Of a stretch of DNA of 64,000 nucleotides, positions 55,802 to 64,000 are shown piece by piece; position 1 is the first letter of the stretch, and each line of letters begins with the position of its first letter. A program made the translations under genes and the position numbers. The stretch is taken from positions 1,674,001 through 1,738,000 of the forward strand of contig CM037470.1 of the NCBI GenBank assembly GCA_021014325.1. The letters are read 5' to 3'. Under the pieces are notes generated by a model that had not been told where the DNA came from, made no database searches, and saw only the letters and a list, made by a program, of their open reading frames with translations. The stretch is from Plazaster borealis (lineage: Eukaryota; Echinodermata; Asteroidea; Forcipulatida; Labidiasteridae).

Positions 55802-56414
55802 TTCCTGTGGGTTTGATTTGCTACCATCTCAAAGGAAGACAAACAAATCTTTTTCACTGAGGTGTTTTCTTAATTAATGTATATTATCCTCACTCACTCC
55901 TCATGTTCACTTATGGGTTTAAAGTGCTCCTCACATACTACCCTAATGAATAGCCATTCGTAGATGAATGCACATGATGGATATTCGCTGTAAGGGGTTT
56001 GTTCTCGTTGTACGGGTAATGGTGAAGGGGGCTTTTAGCAGATTGGCTATGACCTTGTGTGTGTGTGTGCGTTGAGTACCACTCGAGCATACAAGCACGG
56101 GATTGAGTGCGTAGCTGTAAAAAAAAAACGCGGTTTGAAGGCTGTCGAGTGTGCGTGATTTATGGGGTATAGACGCGCAGATCAACCAGGCAATTTCGGG
56201 AGCGTAAATCGGGGTGCTTGACCGCTGGCAAACACCCTTCCCATCATGTTATTCAAGTGATGATTTGGGAATTGGGGCTTGTTGCAAAATATCCCCTTAT
56301 CCACAGTACAAAAATAATAGTGGTGTATGCATTCAATGAGCTAAAAAATAACGATTTTGAAAAGTCAAATCTTAACTCCTTTTTATTCGACAGTTAATGA
56401 CTTAGACGGCTCTT
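55802..56414. other. Unassigned sequence
   Basis: A (GT)n tract near 56058-56070. No gene is supported; the frame at 55943-56185 (-) has no motif. Confidence 0.45.
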
Positions 56415-56548
56415 TGACCGTGGCCAAGTTGACGGCTACGGCTACGGCTAGATTTCCGCGTCATGTTGCGTTGAAGTATTGGACGTCTTTAGCAACACCC
56501 TAAGCAACAGTCGTAGCCCTAGCTGTAGCCGCCAATTCGGACAAGGCC
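56415..56548. mobile_element. Family L element
   Basis: GACCGTGGCCAAGTTGACGG, GGCTACGGCTACGGCTAG, CGCGTCATGTTGCGTTGAAG, GCAACACCCTAAGCAACAGT and GTAGCCGCCAATTCGGACAA. The outer ends GGCTACGG and GTAGCC are inverted. Copies at 44729 and 63722. Confidence 0.8.
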
Positions 56549-57359
56549 TCAGCCCGCACTTGGTTCGCAACCATCTTGTTTATCTGCCATTTAAATTAAT
56601 ATAACCAAACCGAAACTGGACGGGAAAAGTTAAAGATTTATAAAAGCCATTTTTCTCTAATCCCTGAAGTGAGCGCTGGTAACACTAAGTCATGGCACAT
56701 TATTTCGCTGTTTTCTCTAAAGTGCAATGCCCTTGGGGAGTCAAATTCCTTGATATCCTACAATGAACCATTCCTCATATCTAAGAGGAGGATATATTGT
56801 TTGTAAATTAATAACTTTGATTGGCTAAAACTTTCCCGCTTTTTTCTGTATACCTTCCCTTAATCCTTTGCTCCTCTTTTTGCTATAAATCGATATGTTT
56901 GTGTGTGTTTGTTTATGCCGCTGACGAAGGTCCGGTTTGGATCGAAAGCTAAGGCCGTCTCCCCTACAAAGTATATATTTTAAATATATTTATTTATTTT
57001 GACTTTTGTTTGAAGGGCTGATTAATATTTCACTTCTATGCTTCGTGCACAAACTTGTACAGACATTTTGACCTACCAAGATCTAACCCTCTGATTAAGT
57101 GGAGACATCTTGTAGCAGGCTCCCATATGTCTTGCTGACAGCCTGTACTAGGTTCTGAGGTTTCCACCATCCCTAAACTTTGTTAGCTTACTGGTGAGCC
57201 GGTAACTAGTGGAATCATCCTACATCCTGGAAATGGAACATCAGTTCTAGCTGATCTTCTTTCACAGCTCCTCACCAAACCCTGCAGTAAGGGGCCGTTT
57301 TCAGCACATGCTAAAATATTGTATTATTTCCATTATGTTAACTACTTCATCAGCTCACG
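56549..57359. other. Unassigned except the hammerhead-like motif
   Basis: No gene is visible. Confidence 0.45.
56921..56950 (+). ncRNA. Hammerhead-like core (CTGACGA ... GAAA)
   Basis: CTGACGA (56921-56927) is an exact CTGANGA catalytic box. GGTCC (56929-56933) pairs with GGATC (56939-56943, one G-T pair) across a GGTTT loop, and GAAA follows at 56944-56947. The order matches the hammerhead core, with one unpaired A before stem II. Stem III and the cleavage triplet are not clear (GCTAAGGCCGTC), so activity is doubtful. The likely source is a Penelope-like or retrozyme remnant (inference). Confidence 0.35.
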
Positions 57360-57598
57360 TCATGATAATAACTGGACCGTGTTATACATCCTAGGGGTGT
57401 CAATCAACAGGGGTCGATGATTTTGTTAGAAGGGGACTGGACAATAACCCTTTCACAATTGTCAATGGTAGATGAAACCAAATTGTAAAACTGAATTAAC
57501 AAAGCAAACAAATAGCTTTAATTTACCCAGGCAATATCTGAACATGTTAACAACCCACTTAGATAAAACAATTTGTTAACAAAATGCAAAACAAACCC
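57360..57598 (-). repeat. Family E repeat, copy 4 (minus orientation)
   Basis: The reverse complement shows TGTTGATTGACACCCCTAGG, AATGGTAGATG in reverse context, GCCTGGGTAAATTAAAGC and GTTTGTTTTGCATTTTGTTA, collinear with the E copies. A B element begins within a few bases of its end. Confidence 0.68.
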
Positions 57599-57600
57599 TT

Positions 57601-57975
57601 TTAAAGGCATCGTACACGTTTGGTAATTGTCAAAGACCAGTGTTCTCACTTGGTGTATCCCAACATATGCATAAAATAACAAGCCTGTGAAAATTTGGGC
57701 TCAATTGGTCATTGAAGTTGCAAGAAAATGATGAAAAAAAACACCCTTGTTGTACAAATTTGTGTGCTTTCAGATAGGAATATAAACTTCTTGCAAAAAG
57801 TTTTTATTATAATTTTAGTGAGAAATTACCTCTTTCTCAAAAACTACGTTACTTCAGAGGGAGTCGTTTCCTACAATGTTTTATACTATCAACAGCTCTC
57901 CGTTGCTTGTTACCAAGTAAGTTTTTATGCTAATATTTGTTTTGAGTCATTACCAAACGTGTACGATACCTTTAA
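57601..57975 (-). mobile_element. Family B MITE (minus orientation)
   Basis: TTAAAGGCATCGTACACG to CGTGTACGATACCTTTAA. The 101-codon frame at 57728-58033 is the B-borne frame. Confidence 0.92.
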
Positions 57976-58229
57976 CCTATGGAAAAAGCTTGTCAGTTTG
58001 CAACCAAACAAGTCCCTCGCTGCAGGGTTTTAAAGCCCCAAAGCAAAATTTGTTCTCTCGTTTTACTTTTATTTTATTTTGTCCCAAATGAGGCACAACT
58101 TGTAAAAATAAACACGTAGTGAAAACTTTTCCGGTACTCCGTGGTGCCTGAGCTTCAACCCTATCTATGTTCTACGCATGACGTCTTAATGTTTAGAGTG
58201 CTTGTTATTTCAAAGGTCTTGTACGCTTG

Positions 58230-58391
58230 ATGCCTGTGGCGGTTAGGATAATTACATTGGAAAGATTTAAAGCTTCATTTGAGGACGGGGAAATTATTTC
58301 ACGGTCTGAATTGGAGGAGATCGTGGACTCTTTTTTTGTATTATTGAATCATGAAAAATCGTCTTGCCGAGGCACTAATGAAACGTTTTGA
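58230..58391 (+). CDS. Small ORF (53 aa), possible exon, unrecognised
   Basis: ATG at 58230 opens 53 codons ending TGA at 58389. The translation is protein-like: MPVAVRIITLERFKASFEDG, then an acidic, probably helical SRSELEEIVDSFFVLLNHEK. The frame is open upstream to 58197, and TTGTTATTTCAAAG at about 58203-58216 could be an acceptor, so it may be an internal exon. The sequence is unique in the window. No domain recognised. Confidence 0.22.
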   Translation: MPVAVRIITLERFKASFEDGEIISRSELEEIVDSFFVLLNHEKSSCRGTNETF

Positions 58392-59289
58392 TGCTGAAAG
58401 CTCAAGGTTTATACGTCCTTGAGATTTCTAATCTTTTTAATATTCCATTTTTCGTTAATTGGCATGTTGAGGGGGGCTGTTTTTTGTATGCAACGCCGAG
58501 GGAGGCTCGATGGGTTTAAAGAATTGCTTTGAAGTGGGTCTGTTCTTTCATATCTGTTGTGATTGCGGGTATTTTCTCCGGACAATGCTCTTTGTGAAAC
58601 CTTCATCTGTAAGTACAGATTATACTTTGCTGAGAGGTCAATATAATTGTAGAATTTCTTACTTCCAATGCATTGCGATATGATTTGAACAACGATGTTT
58701 AATCAAGAAAGGACCCAGTACGAGTGATTAGGTAGGTTGCGTCTCGGTGTACAAAGTTGCACTGAATGCAAGATTCCTTGGTGTTTCAATAGAATTGGGT
58801 TGAATTTAAGGAATCAACGAAATTTTGTGTATTTTTAATTTTCTGAGGTTACTCTCTTTATCTTCCATTCCACGATATTTCAAATACTCGTACTGATATT
58901 TCGTTTACAAAGACCTATTTCCCGAAGGCCTTTACACAGTAAACAGTAACTATGGACAGCGGAATTCTTTAGAAAAGGGAAAAATAAAACAACAATAACA
59001 GTATCCTATAAACCCGATCCATTAGACTGCGTGTGTGTTCCTGTCGATGTTGTTTGTGGGGTGTTTGTTTGTTTGTTGTTGTTGTTGTTGTTGTTGCTTT
59101 TTTTTTACAGGGACATTCGCCGAGAGTTCCATTTCTTGTCATTGCAATAGATAGCATAATATGTTTTGAACTTGGTCGCTGAGTAATTATCCATGACCAC
59201 TGACATAAACCGAGGACAGAATAGCGCCGAACAGCCTCGGCTCCAAATGGTTACCACTGTGACGTCACCACTCGATTCATTACCACCAC
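58392..59289. other. Unassigned; (GTT)n microsatellite at 59067-59096
   Basis: TTTGTTTGTTTG followed by (TTG)n and T-run. The frames at 58409-58606 (-) and 58969-59157 (-) have no motif. Confidence 0.5.
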
Positions 59290-59725
59290 GCCATAATAAT
59301 AATAATAGTGGCTTCTTATATAGCGCACATATCCGTCACTCAGTGACGCTCAAGGCGCTTTTAACGTTCATTATTTTCCTGCAAGGTATTGTGGAGCTAC
59401 GTTTTTGAAGTATGAGACCAAGTCCTTTACATAGCACCATGTAATGGTTTACAAGGTGCTGTGGCGCAATATGCAGCCAATCAAACTAGGAACACCGGGG
59501 CGAACCCCTTCTCTTTTCGATAAGTGCACTGGGTTCTTTTACGTGCATTACACAACACACGGGACCTACGGCTTAACGTCCCATCCGAAGGACGAAGCAT
59601 GTGTTTAAGTGTCTTGCTTAAGGACACAAGTGTCACGACTGGGATATGAACCCACACTCTGCTGATCAGAAACACCAGAGCTTGAGTTCGGTGTTCTTAT
59701 CCGCTCGGCCACGATACGCCATGCA
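59290..59725 (-). mobile_element. tRNA-derived SINE (minus strand) with TATATAGCGC tail
   Basis: On the minus strand the A-box TGGCCGAGCGG (59711-59701) and a near B-box GGTTCATATCC (59652-59642) are followed by GTGACACTTGTGTCCTTAAG, CCTTCGGATGGGACGTTAAG and GCACGTAAAAGAACCCAG. The element ends in GCGCTATATAAGAAGCCACT and (ATT)n. The body matches the copy at 18139. Confidence 0.85.
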
Positions 59726-59845
59726 GTCGAAGACTCTTTAACATGGCCACATTGGTCACATACCTCGCAACTCTATTATCATGTACGTGTACATTAACTT
59801 AAGCTGGCGATTAACGTAACTCCCCTTACAAATGTTGGCGATGCA

Positions 59846-59880
59846 TTTTGGCGCCAAAAAATCATGTTTGCGGCGGAAAA
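59846..59880. promoter_or_regulatory. Paired E2F-type sites
   Basis: TTTTGGCGCCAAAA at 59846-59859 is a perfect 14-bp palindrome fitting the E2F/DP consensus TTTSGCGCSAAA. GCGGCGGAAAA about 12 bases further contains a second E2F-like TTTTCCGCC on the minus strand. This pairing is typical of cell-cycle gene promoters. A minus-strand frame from ATG at 59985 runs through it and meets GTAAGG near 59829. No gene body is recognised. Confidence 0.35.
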
Positions 59881-60764
59881 TCCGGAGGTCGGTGCCGTCT
59901 GATCACGATTCCAAAGCCCAGGAAAGAGTAGCAGGTACACTAATTGTTCACTTGAATTCCTGAGAGGATTGGGTGTAGAGCTCATAAAATAAACTCATAG
60001 GGGAATCCTTGTTGAGACACTTTTTGGAAGATGAATTAGGTGTTACTTCTCAATGTCAATTATTCTGGGAATACACTGATGGAGTTTGATTTACTTAAAC
60101 AAAACAAAAAAGGTGTTATCATCTCCAGTTTGAAGGAACATCGTGATAGCACAAAGTTGAATATCAAATAGAACAGGGATTTTTTTATTTTACTGTAAAG
60201 CTAAACAACAAAAATGTTGAGATTGTTGTTTAAATCTACCAGAATGGCCCAGAGCCACAGATAATACTAAACTGGGATGAGAGTTTAAAGTGACGTTAAT
60301 AATCAGCCGTGTACAAGCAATACCTGCTGGGCAGATTTGATAAATCTGAGAAAACATTATTACATGCAGTATTATGTATCTTATGTCATGAAAAAACTCA
60401 AACTTGCACAATTTGTTTTTTTAAATAAACTGTGTTCACAACATTTGTAAGAATGAATAAGAATTAAAAAGCAAATGACACAGATTTGCTTTAATTTACA
60501 CTCTCATGATGTAAAACTTCCCTTGAAATACTTGTGCTTTAAATTACTTTAGACTTCTGTGTATTTTATATTATCAAGTTTTGTTGTTTTAAGTCTGGAA
60601 GGGCACATCTTTTTTGATGACATTTTTTATTTATTTTTTACTTTTGCCACTCCCTGGACGGCTTCTATTCTTTATACTAAATAGTCCAATGAATTAAGAT
60701 ACAATAAATAACAATTAATACAGTTTTCTTATGAATTGAGTTGAATATTAAGGTTTGATCTCTC
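59881..60764. other. Unassigned AT-rich sequence
   Basis: No gene or repeat recognised. Confidence 0.45.
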
Positions 60765-60930
60765 GGGTCCAAAACTCGATGTTTAAAAACAATGAAAGCA
60801 TAACAAGTTTTTTTGTTTTCGATGATCGATGACTCCGTTGACCGAATAATCTGAAATTTTCACAAGCTTGTAATGAACATGTTGGATCACAAGAATACAA
60901 CTAACGTTCTTTGACAATACTAATTTTGTC
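60765..60930 (+). repeat. Family C-like fragment
   Basis: AAACTCGATGTTTAAAAACA, ATCTGAAATTTTCACAAGC, TTGGATCACA and GTTCTTTGACAATAC echo 2660-2800 and the tail of family B. Confidence 0.5.
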
Positions 60931-61375
60931 CTCGTGCTATTAAACCTCTACTGAATATAATAAACAAATGTAGAGGTTGCAGAGAAACCGATTGCTCTAA
61001 AGTGCTCATATTATATAAAGTGAACGTTGTCCAGCCTAATGATGCTGTAAGAAATGGCCTTGATTCAATATACATTCTTATAAATGGATTTTTATAATAA
61101 CCAGGAGGCAGAAGCTGAATGCTAAACAAAAAAGAGCTGTGTGGACGAGTTTCTCTCAACAACGTCAACAAGAATTGTTTTGATGGGTTGTCCATGGTCA
61201 TTAGCGATTATATTCATTCCTCTTTAGAGATCGATATTCGGAGCTATTTTGTGGTTGAAGCCATAGGCTTTCACAAACCTCCGGATTTCATAATTGATTC
61301 CCTTCCCCGTCGTTATCATATTTTAAAGACGATTCTTTCTATATAAAACTTATGTTTGAATTATGTGCAGTTTAA
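60931..61375. other. Unassigned; plus-strand frame 61119-61346
   Basis: A 75-codon frame (containing FVVEAIGFHKPPDFIIDSLP) has a protein-like composition but no recognised domain, and is followed directly by the AT-rich array. Kept as a weak candidate only. Confidence 0.2.
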
Positions 61376-61810
61376 AGTCACTATATGTCTGGCTTTGTAT
61401 AACTTTGCCCGGATTCATTATTATTTTTATTGTTTTATTTTCGTTCATTTGTATTTAGTCTTCAACTGTCTGGATTTGTATTACCTTTACCGGATTTGTT
61501 ATTATTATAATTATGATTTATGTATTTTAATGTTGTAGTTTATATTTTTATATTTAGTCCAAACCTGTCGGGATTGTTTTTACCTTGCCCAGATTATGAT
61601 TAGCATTTGTATTGTTTATTTATTTTTTTGTTTATTTTTATTTGGATGTATTTATTTATTTATTTATTTATTTATTAACATTTTTAATATTAAGTCTCAA
61701 ACTGTCTGCTTTTTACTAACTTGCCCGGATTTATCATTAGTATCATTATTGCTATTATCAGTGTTATTATAATCTTATTTTTATTTCATTTAAATATTTA
61801 GTCTGAACAT
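61376..61810 (+). repeat. Degenerate tandem array, period about 80-140 bp
   Basis: Four imperfect units begin near 61376, 61457, 61555 and 61692. Each carries a TTTAGTCTCAAACTGTCTGG-like word, then ACTTTGCCCGGATT-like sequence, then (ATT)n/(TTTA)n. A (TTTA)n run lies at 61648-61676. Confidence 0.75.
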
Positions 61811-62470
61811 TTCGAGAGGGGGTGGGGGTAATCGAGGGGGGGGGGTAATCGACATGCTGCGTTTCAACAGACGTATTCCCTTATTCCGAGAACAACTCCA
61901 ATAATGGGGTGGAAAAGGGTAATTAAGTTACGTGGGAAAAAACGCATCGGAGCGTCTGCAAACGTTTCATAAGGGAAAATCCCGTTCGTTCTTCAGCAAG
62001 GGAATAGAACCGTTAAAAAGGGGGTTCATCACCAACCAGAGAGACGCGATCGTTCTAGAAGCCGTCCATTAAAAGCAAGAAGGAAACGTGACAAATTGGT
62101 GATGCTTTTCAACTACCTGCATTATTAACCCGTCCATAATACTAAATTATCTACGATAGCTCTCTAATTTGACCACTGGGGTTGAAAGTATACTGGCATC
62201 TTAGTGGTCTCTCATGGTCAATTTCTCCGCGTAACGGGGTAAGGATCAAATTGGAGCACTTAAAACAGAACTTGGATGCCAGCTACTCAGGAATAAGACG
62301 AGGACATTTAAATGGATCGAGAGGGGAAGGGGACTCAAGCGATGGTAAATTAGAAGCTGACTCGGTTTCATGAATTATAAAACCTACAACTGAACGTATA
62401 GGAACCCACGGAGATCTCAGAATTTGATAAGAAGTCAGTTGTATAACTGGGTACAGGGCAATTGGGCTGG
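61811..62470. other. Unassigned sequence
   Basis: GGGGTAATCGA occurs twice with G-runs at 61818-61852. The frames at 62182-62501 on both strands have no motif. Confidence 0.45.
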
Positions 62471-62515
62471 TGTACTGGTTTACCGGACTTAGTTGGTTCA
62501 AATCCCGACTGATTT
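62465..62515 (+). mobile_element. tRNA-like SINE fragment
   Basis: GGCTGGTGTACTGGTTTACC resembles a diverged A-box and GGTTCAAATCC at 62495-62505 is an exact B-box. No acceptor stem, so not a functional tRNA. Confidence 0.45.
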
Positions 62516-63174
62516 TGTATTAACTGTTCTTGTTTTTAAGGCGTTTATCTTGAAATTTTTTATCTGATTAGTATGCAATTAATACAATGTGTTTGTTTTG
62601 TCTGGAGAAGAAGTGTTGGAAAAATTATGAATGTGGTGGAAGAGTCAGTATTTCGGTCTCGTCGAAATGTGTCAGTCTTCGTTTTTACAGATGCGAGTAG
62701 AAAATTAATAATGAAATTAATTTTTAAACCATTTGTTTGCAGTCTGTTATCAATATTGCCTGGAGGTATATGGCTTTGATTAATCAGTATCCATATAAAT
62801 TGGTGTTAAACTCTTCTGTTGAGTGGTGCATAACCTTACACAAAATAAGGGTAGGCAAATGTACGCACAGCCAGACTAACAAACAGGCTTAGTTTTCTTG
62901 AAGTGACGTTGGTCAATAATGTGTTAATTTATGAATTGCGTCCAGGTAGTTGTATTTATATTTTTAGCCCAGTCTCATAAACGTGCCTACTGGTATAAGT
63001 AAACAATATTGTTGAGCTTATCCTGAAGCCCCAAAATTGTGCGTAGGCACAACGATACTTTCATTCAATCAAGAATATTTGACTAGTGTGCGGGTTTAGA
63101 AAGAACTTGCATCGCTATTATTATGCTTACACAAAAACCCGAAATAAATTAGCGTGCTTTTTGTTTTAGTTGCG
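62516..63174. other. Unassigned; small inverted repeat at 62983-63050
   Basis: GTGCCTAC (62983-62990) and GTAGGCAC (63043-63050) are inverted. Inside, GGTATAAGTAAACAAT and ATTGTTGAGCTTATCC pair again. Probably a small palindromic MITE remnant. Confidence 0.5.
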
Positions 63175-63378
63175 ATGGACAGTGGAAACGAATTTCTGCT
63201 AAGAATTCGATCAATCAAGCAGAACAAGTTTGCTAAGAGGATTAAGAAAAACAAAACCAGCTCCTGTATAACTTCAAGTTATTCACGTCCACAAATTCAG
63301 GTCAATATTGTAAATTCTCTTCCCAGATTTTCGGCGAACCATTATGTAAAAAAACCAAACCGGATCACTTCAGCGTAA
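63175..63378 (+). CDS. Possible exon or small ORF, unrecognised
   Basis: CTTTTTGTTTTAG ending at 63169 is a good acceptor-like sequence. ATG follows at 63175 and a 67-codon frame starts MDSGNEFLLRIRSIKQNKFA, with a lysine-rich segment (KRIKKNKT), and ends TAA. CAGGTCAATATTG at about 63298 could be a weak donor. I recognise no family. Confidence 0.2.
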   Translation: MDSGNEFLLRIRSIKQNKFAKRIKKNKTSSCITSSYSRPQIQVNIVNSLPRFSANHYVKKPNRITSA

Positions 63379-64000
63379 CTTTGGAATGCGGCATCGTGAC
63401 CACGGAATTAGATGAAAATACTTCCAACGACGGTAGGCAGATGACAAAGTACTGTTTCACAGAATGTCTTAATTAAAAGATTGGGATTTCGTGCTTCTCT
63501 TATTTCTCTCAAGGGAATGGATAGATTACAAAAGATTTCAGATCCGATAGCGCTCCTCTTGAGCAAGATTTATCAGAACCCCCAAAACAGAGGAGATGCT
63601 TTTGTTGAATTAGTATAATTGCTTTCGTGATTCGCTATTTTGTGTTTGTGTGTCTTGATGTATATTTTATAAGATCTGACCCAGATCTTTGGGAAAGTCT
63701 CTGAATTTCCTCTGAAAGGCAATGTCACATTAGCGACTTCGGCTTCGGCTGGAAGAATACGTTAACATACGTTGAAAGGCTGCTTTTAGCAACACCCTTA
63801 GCAACGACAGCAGTCGCATCTGCCAATTCGGAAACGGCCATATAAGCTTTTCAGGTTGCGTTTGTAAAGGGTTGACTTTGTTACTTTTCCAAACAAGTCT
63901 CCAAATTGGGTTACTTATGGGGGAACCTTTTGAGCGTTGAAAGTGTTTTATCTCGTCGTCGCTACAAAAATATTATTAGAAGCACATTTTGTTCCCTGTT
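63379..64000. other. Unassigned except a family L copy
   Basis: Nothing else is recognised up to the window edge. Confidence 0.45.
63722..63839 (-). mobile_element. Family L element (diverged)
   Basis: The reverse complement reads GGCCGTTTCCGAATTGGCAG, GACTGCTGTCGTTGCTAAGG, GTGTTGCTAAAAGCAGCC and CCGAAGCCGAAGTCGC. The GCTACG hexamer has become GCTTCG. Confidence 0.72.

Noticed and set aside
58706..58735. AGGACCCAGTACGAGTG looked like part of large-subunit rRNA
   Set aside because: Only about ten bases resemble the sarcin-ricin neighbourhood and the flanks do not continue the match.

Overview
This window looks like about 64 kb of AT-rich, repeat-dense intergenic or intronic DNA from a marine invertebrate. 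I favour an echinoderm, probably a sea star. That assignment rests on memory of similar repeats (elements starting TTAAAGGCACTG/TTAAAGGCATCG, the TATATAGCGC repeat, tRNA-Leu/Ser-like SINEs), not on a search. Nothing resembles bacterial gene organisation: the longest open frames are about 100-140 codons, most lie inside repeats, and I recognise no known protein family. I call no gene with confidence. A few short open frames in GC-richer unique DNA, some beside plausible splice or promoter signals, are listed at low confidence.

Most of the identifiable sequence is short non-autonomous transposons, named here by letter. Family A has TTAA ends and a palindromic core (12 full, partial or half copies). 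Family B shares A's ends but has a different body (7 copies). Family C is distantly related (4 copies). Family D is rich in GGGTCA, with CACTCTAAAAAC termini (4 copies). Family E is a 300-350 bp repeat (4 copies). Family G has ACTGTGCAAG inverted ends (2 copies and a fragment). Family H has CACTGCAAAAAC ends and TA flanks (about 6 copies). Family J has AACCTCGTCCCCATGG ends (2 copies). Family L carries GCTACG repeats (3 copies). There are also tRNA-derived SINEs, probable non-LTR retrotransposon 3' ends, a hAT-like element and several minisatellites.

Layout: 0-10 kb holds unique AT-rich DNA with A, B, C, D and hAT-like copies and a degenerate hammerhead-like motif. 10.4-11.5 kb is a nested cluster: two inverted-repeat elements, one carrying about 218 bp of CCCTAA telomere-type repeat, share three copies of a 9-bp target site, and a minisatellite follows. 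12-17.4 kb includes a GC-richer open frame and, at 16.7-17.2 kb on the minus strand, a promoter-like block (NRF1-like, GC box, CCAAT, TATA) followed by a possible non-coding first exon ending in GTAAGT. 17.9-19.2 kb has SINEs, an H copy and a tandem duplication. 20-28 kb has A, B, C, E and G copies and a degenerate TGTAGCCC satellite. 28.9-36.8 kb has an unrecognised open frame, SINEs, non-LTR ends and an A copy interrupted by another repeat. 37-46.8 kb is dominated by A, B and H copies. 46.9-51.2 kb has a GC-richer island, two J copies in inverted orientation with target duplications, a D copy carrying a nested TA-flanked element, and a short frame with a strong Kozak context. 52-64 kb has SINEs, L copies, a second hammerhead-like motif, paired E2F-type sites and several small open frames.

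No set of genes working together can be identified. The main content is a record of transposon activity, plus a few places where regulatory DNA or exons might lie.
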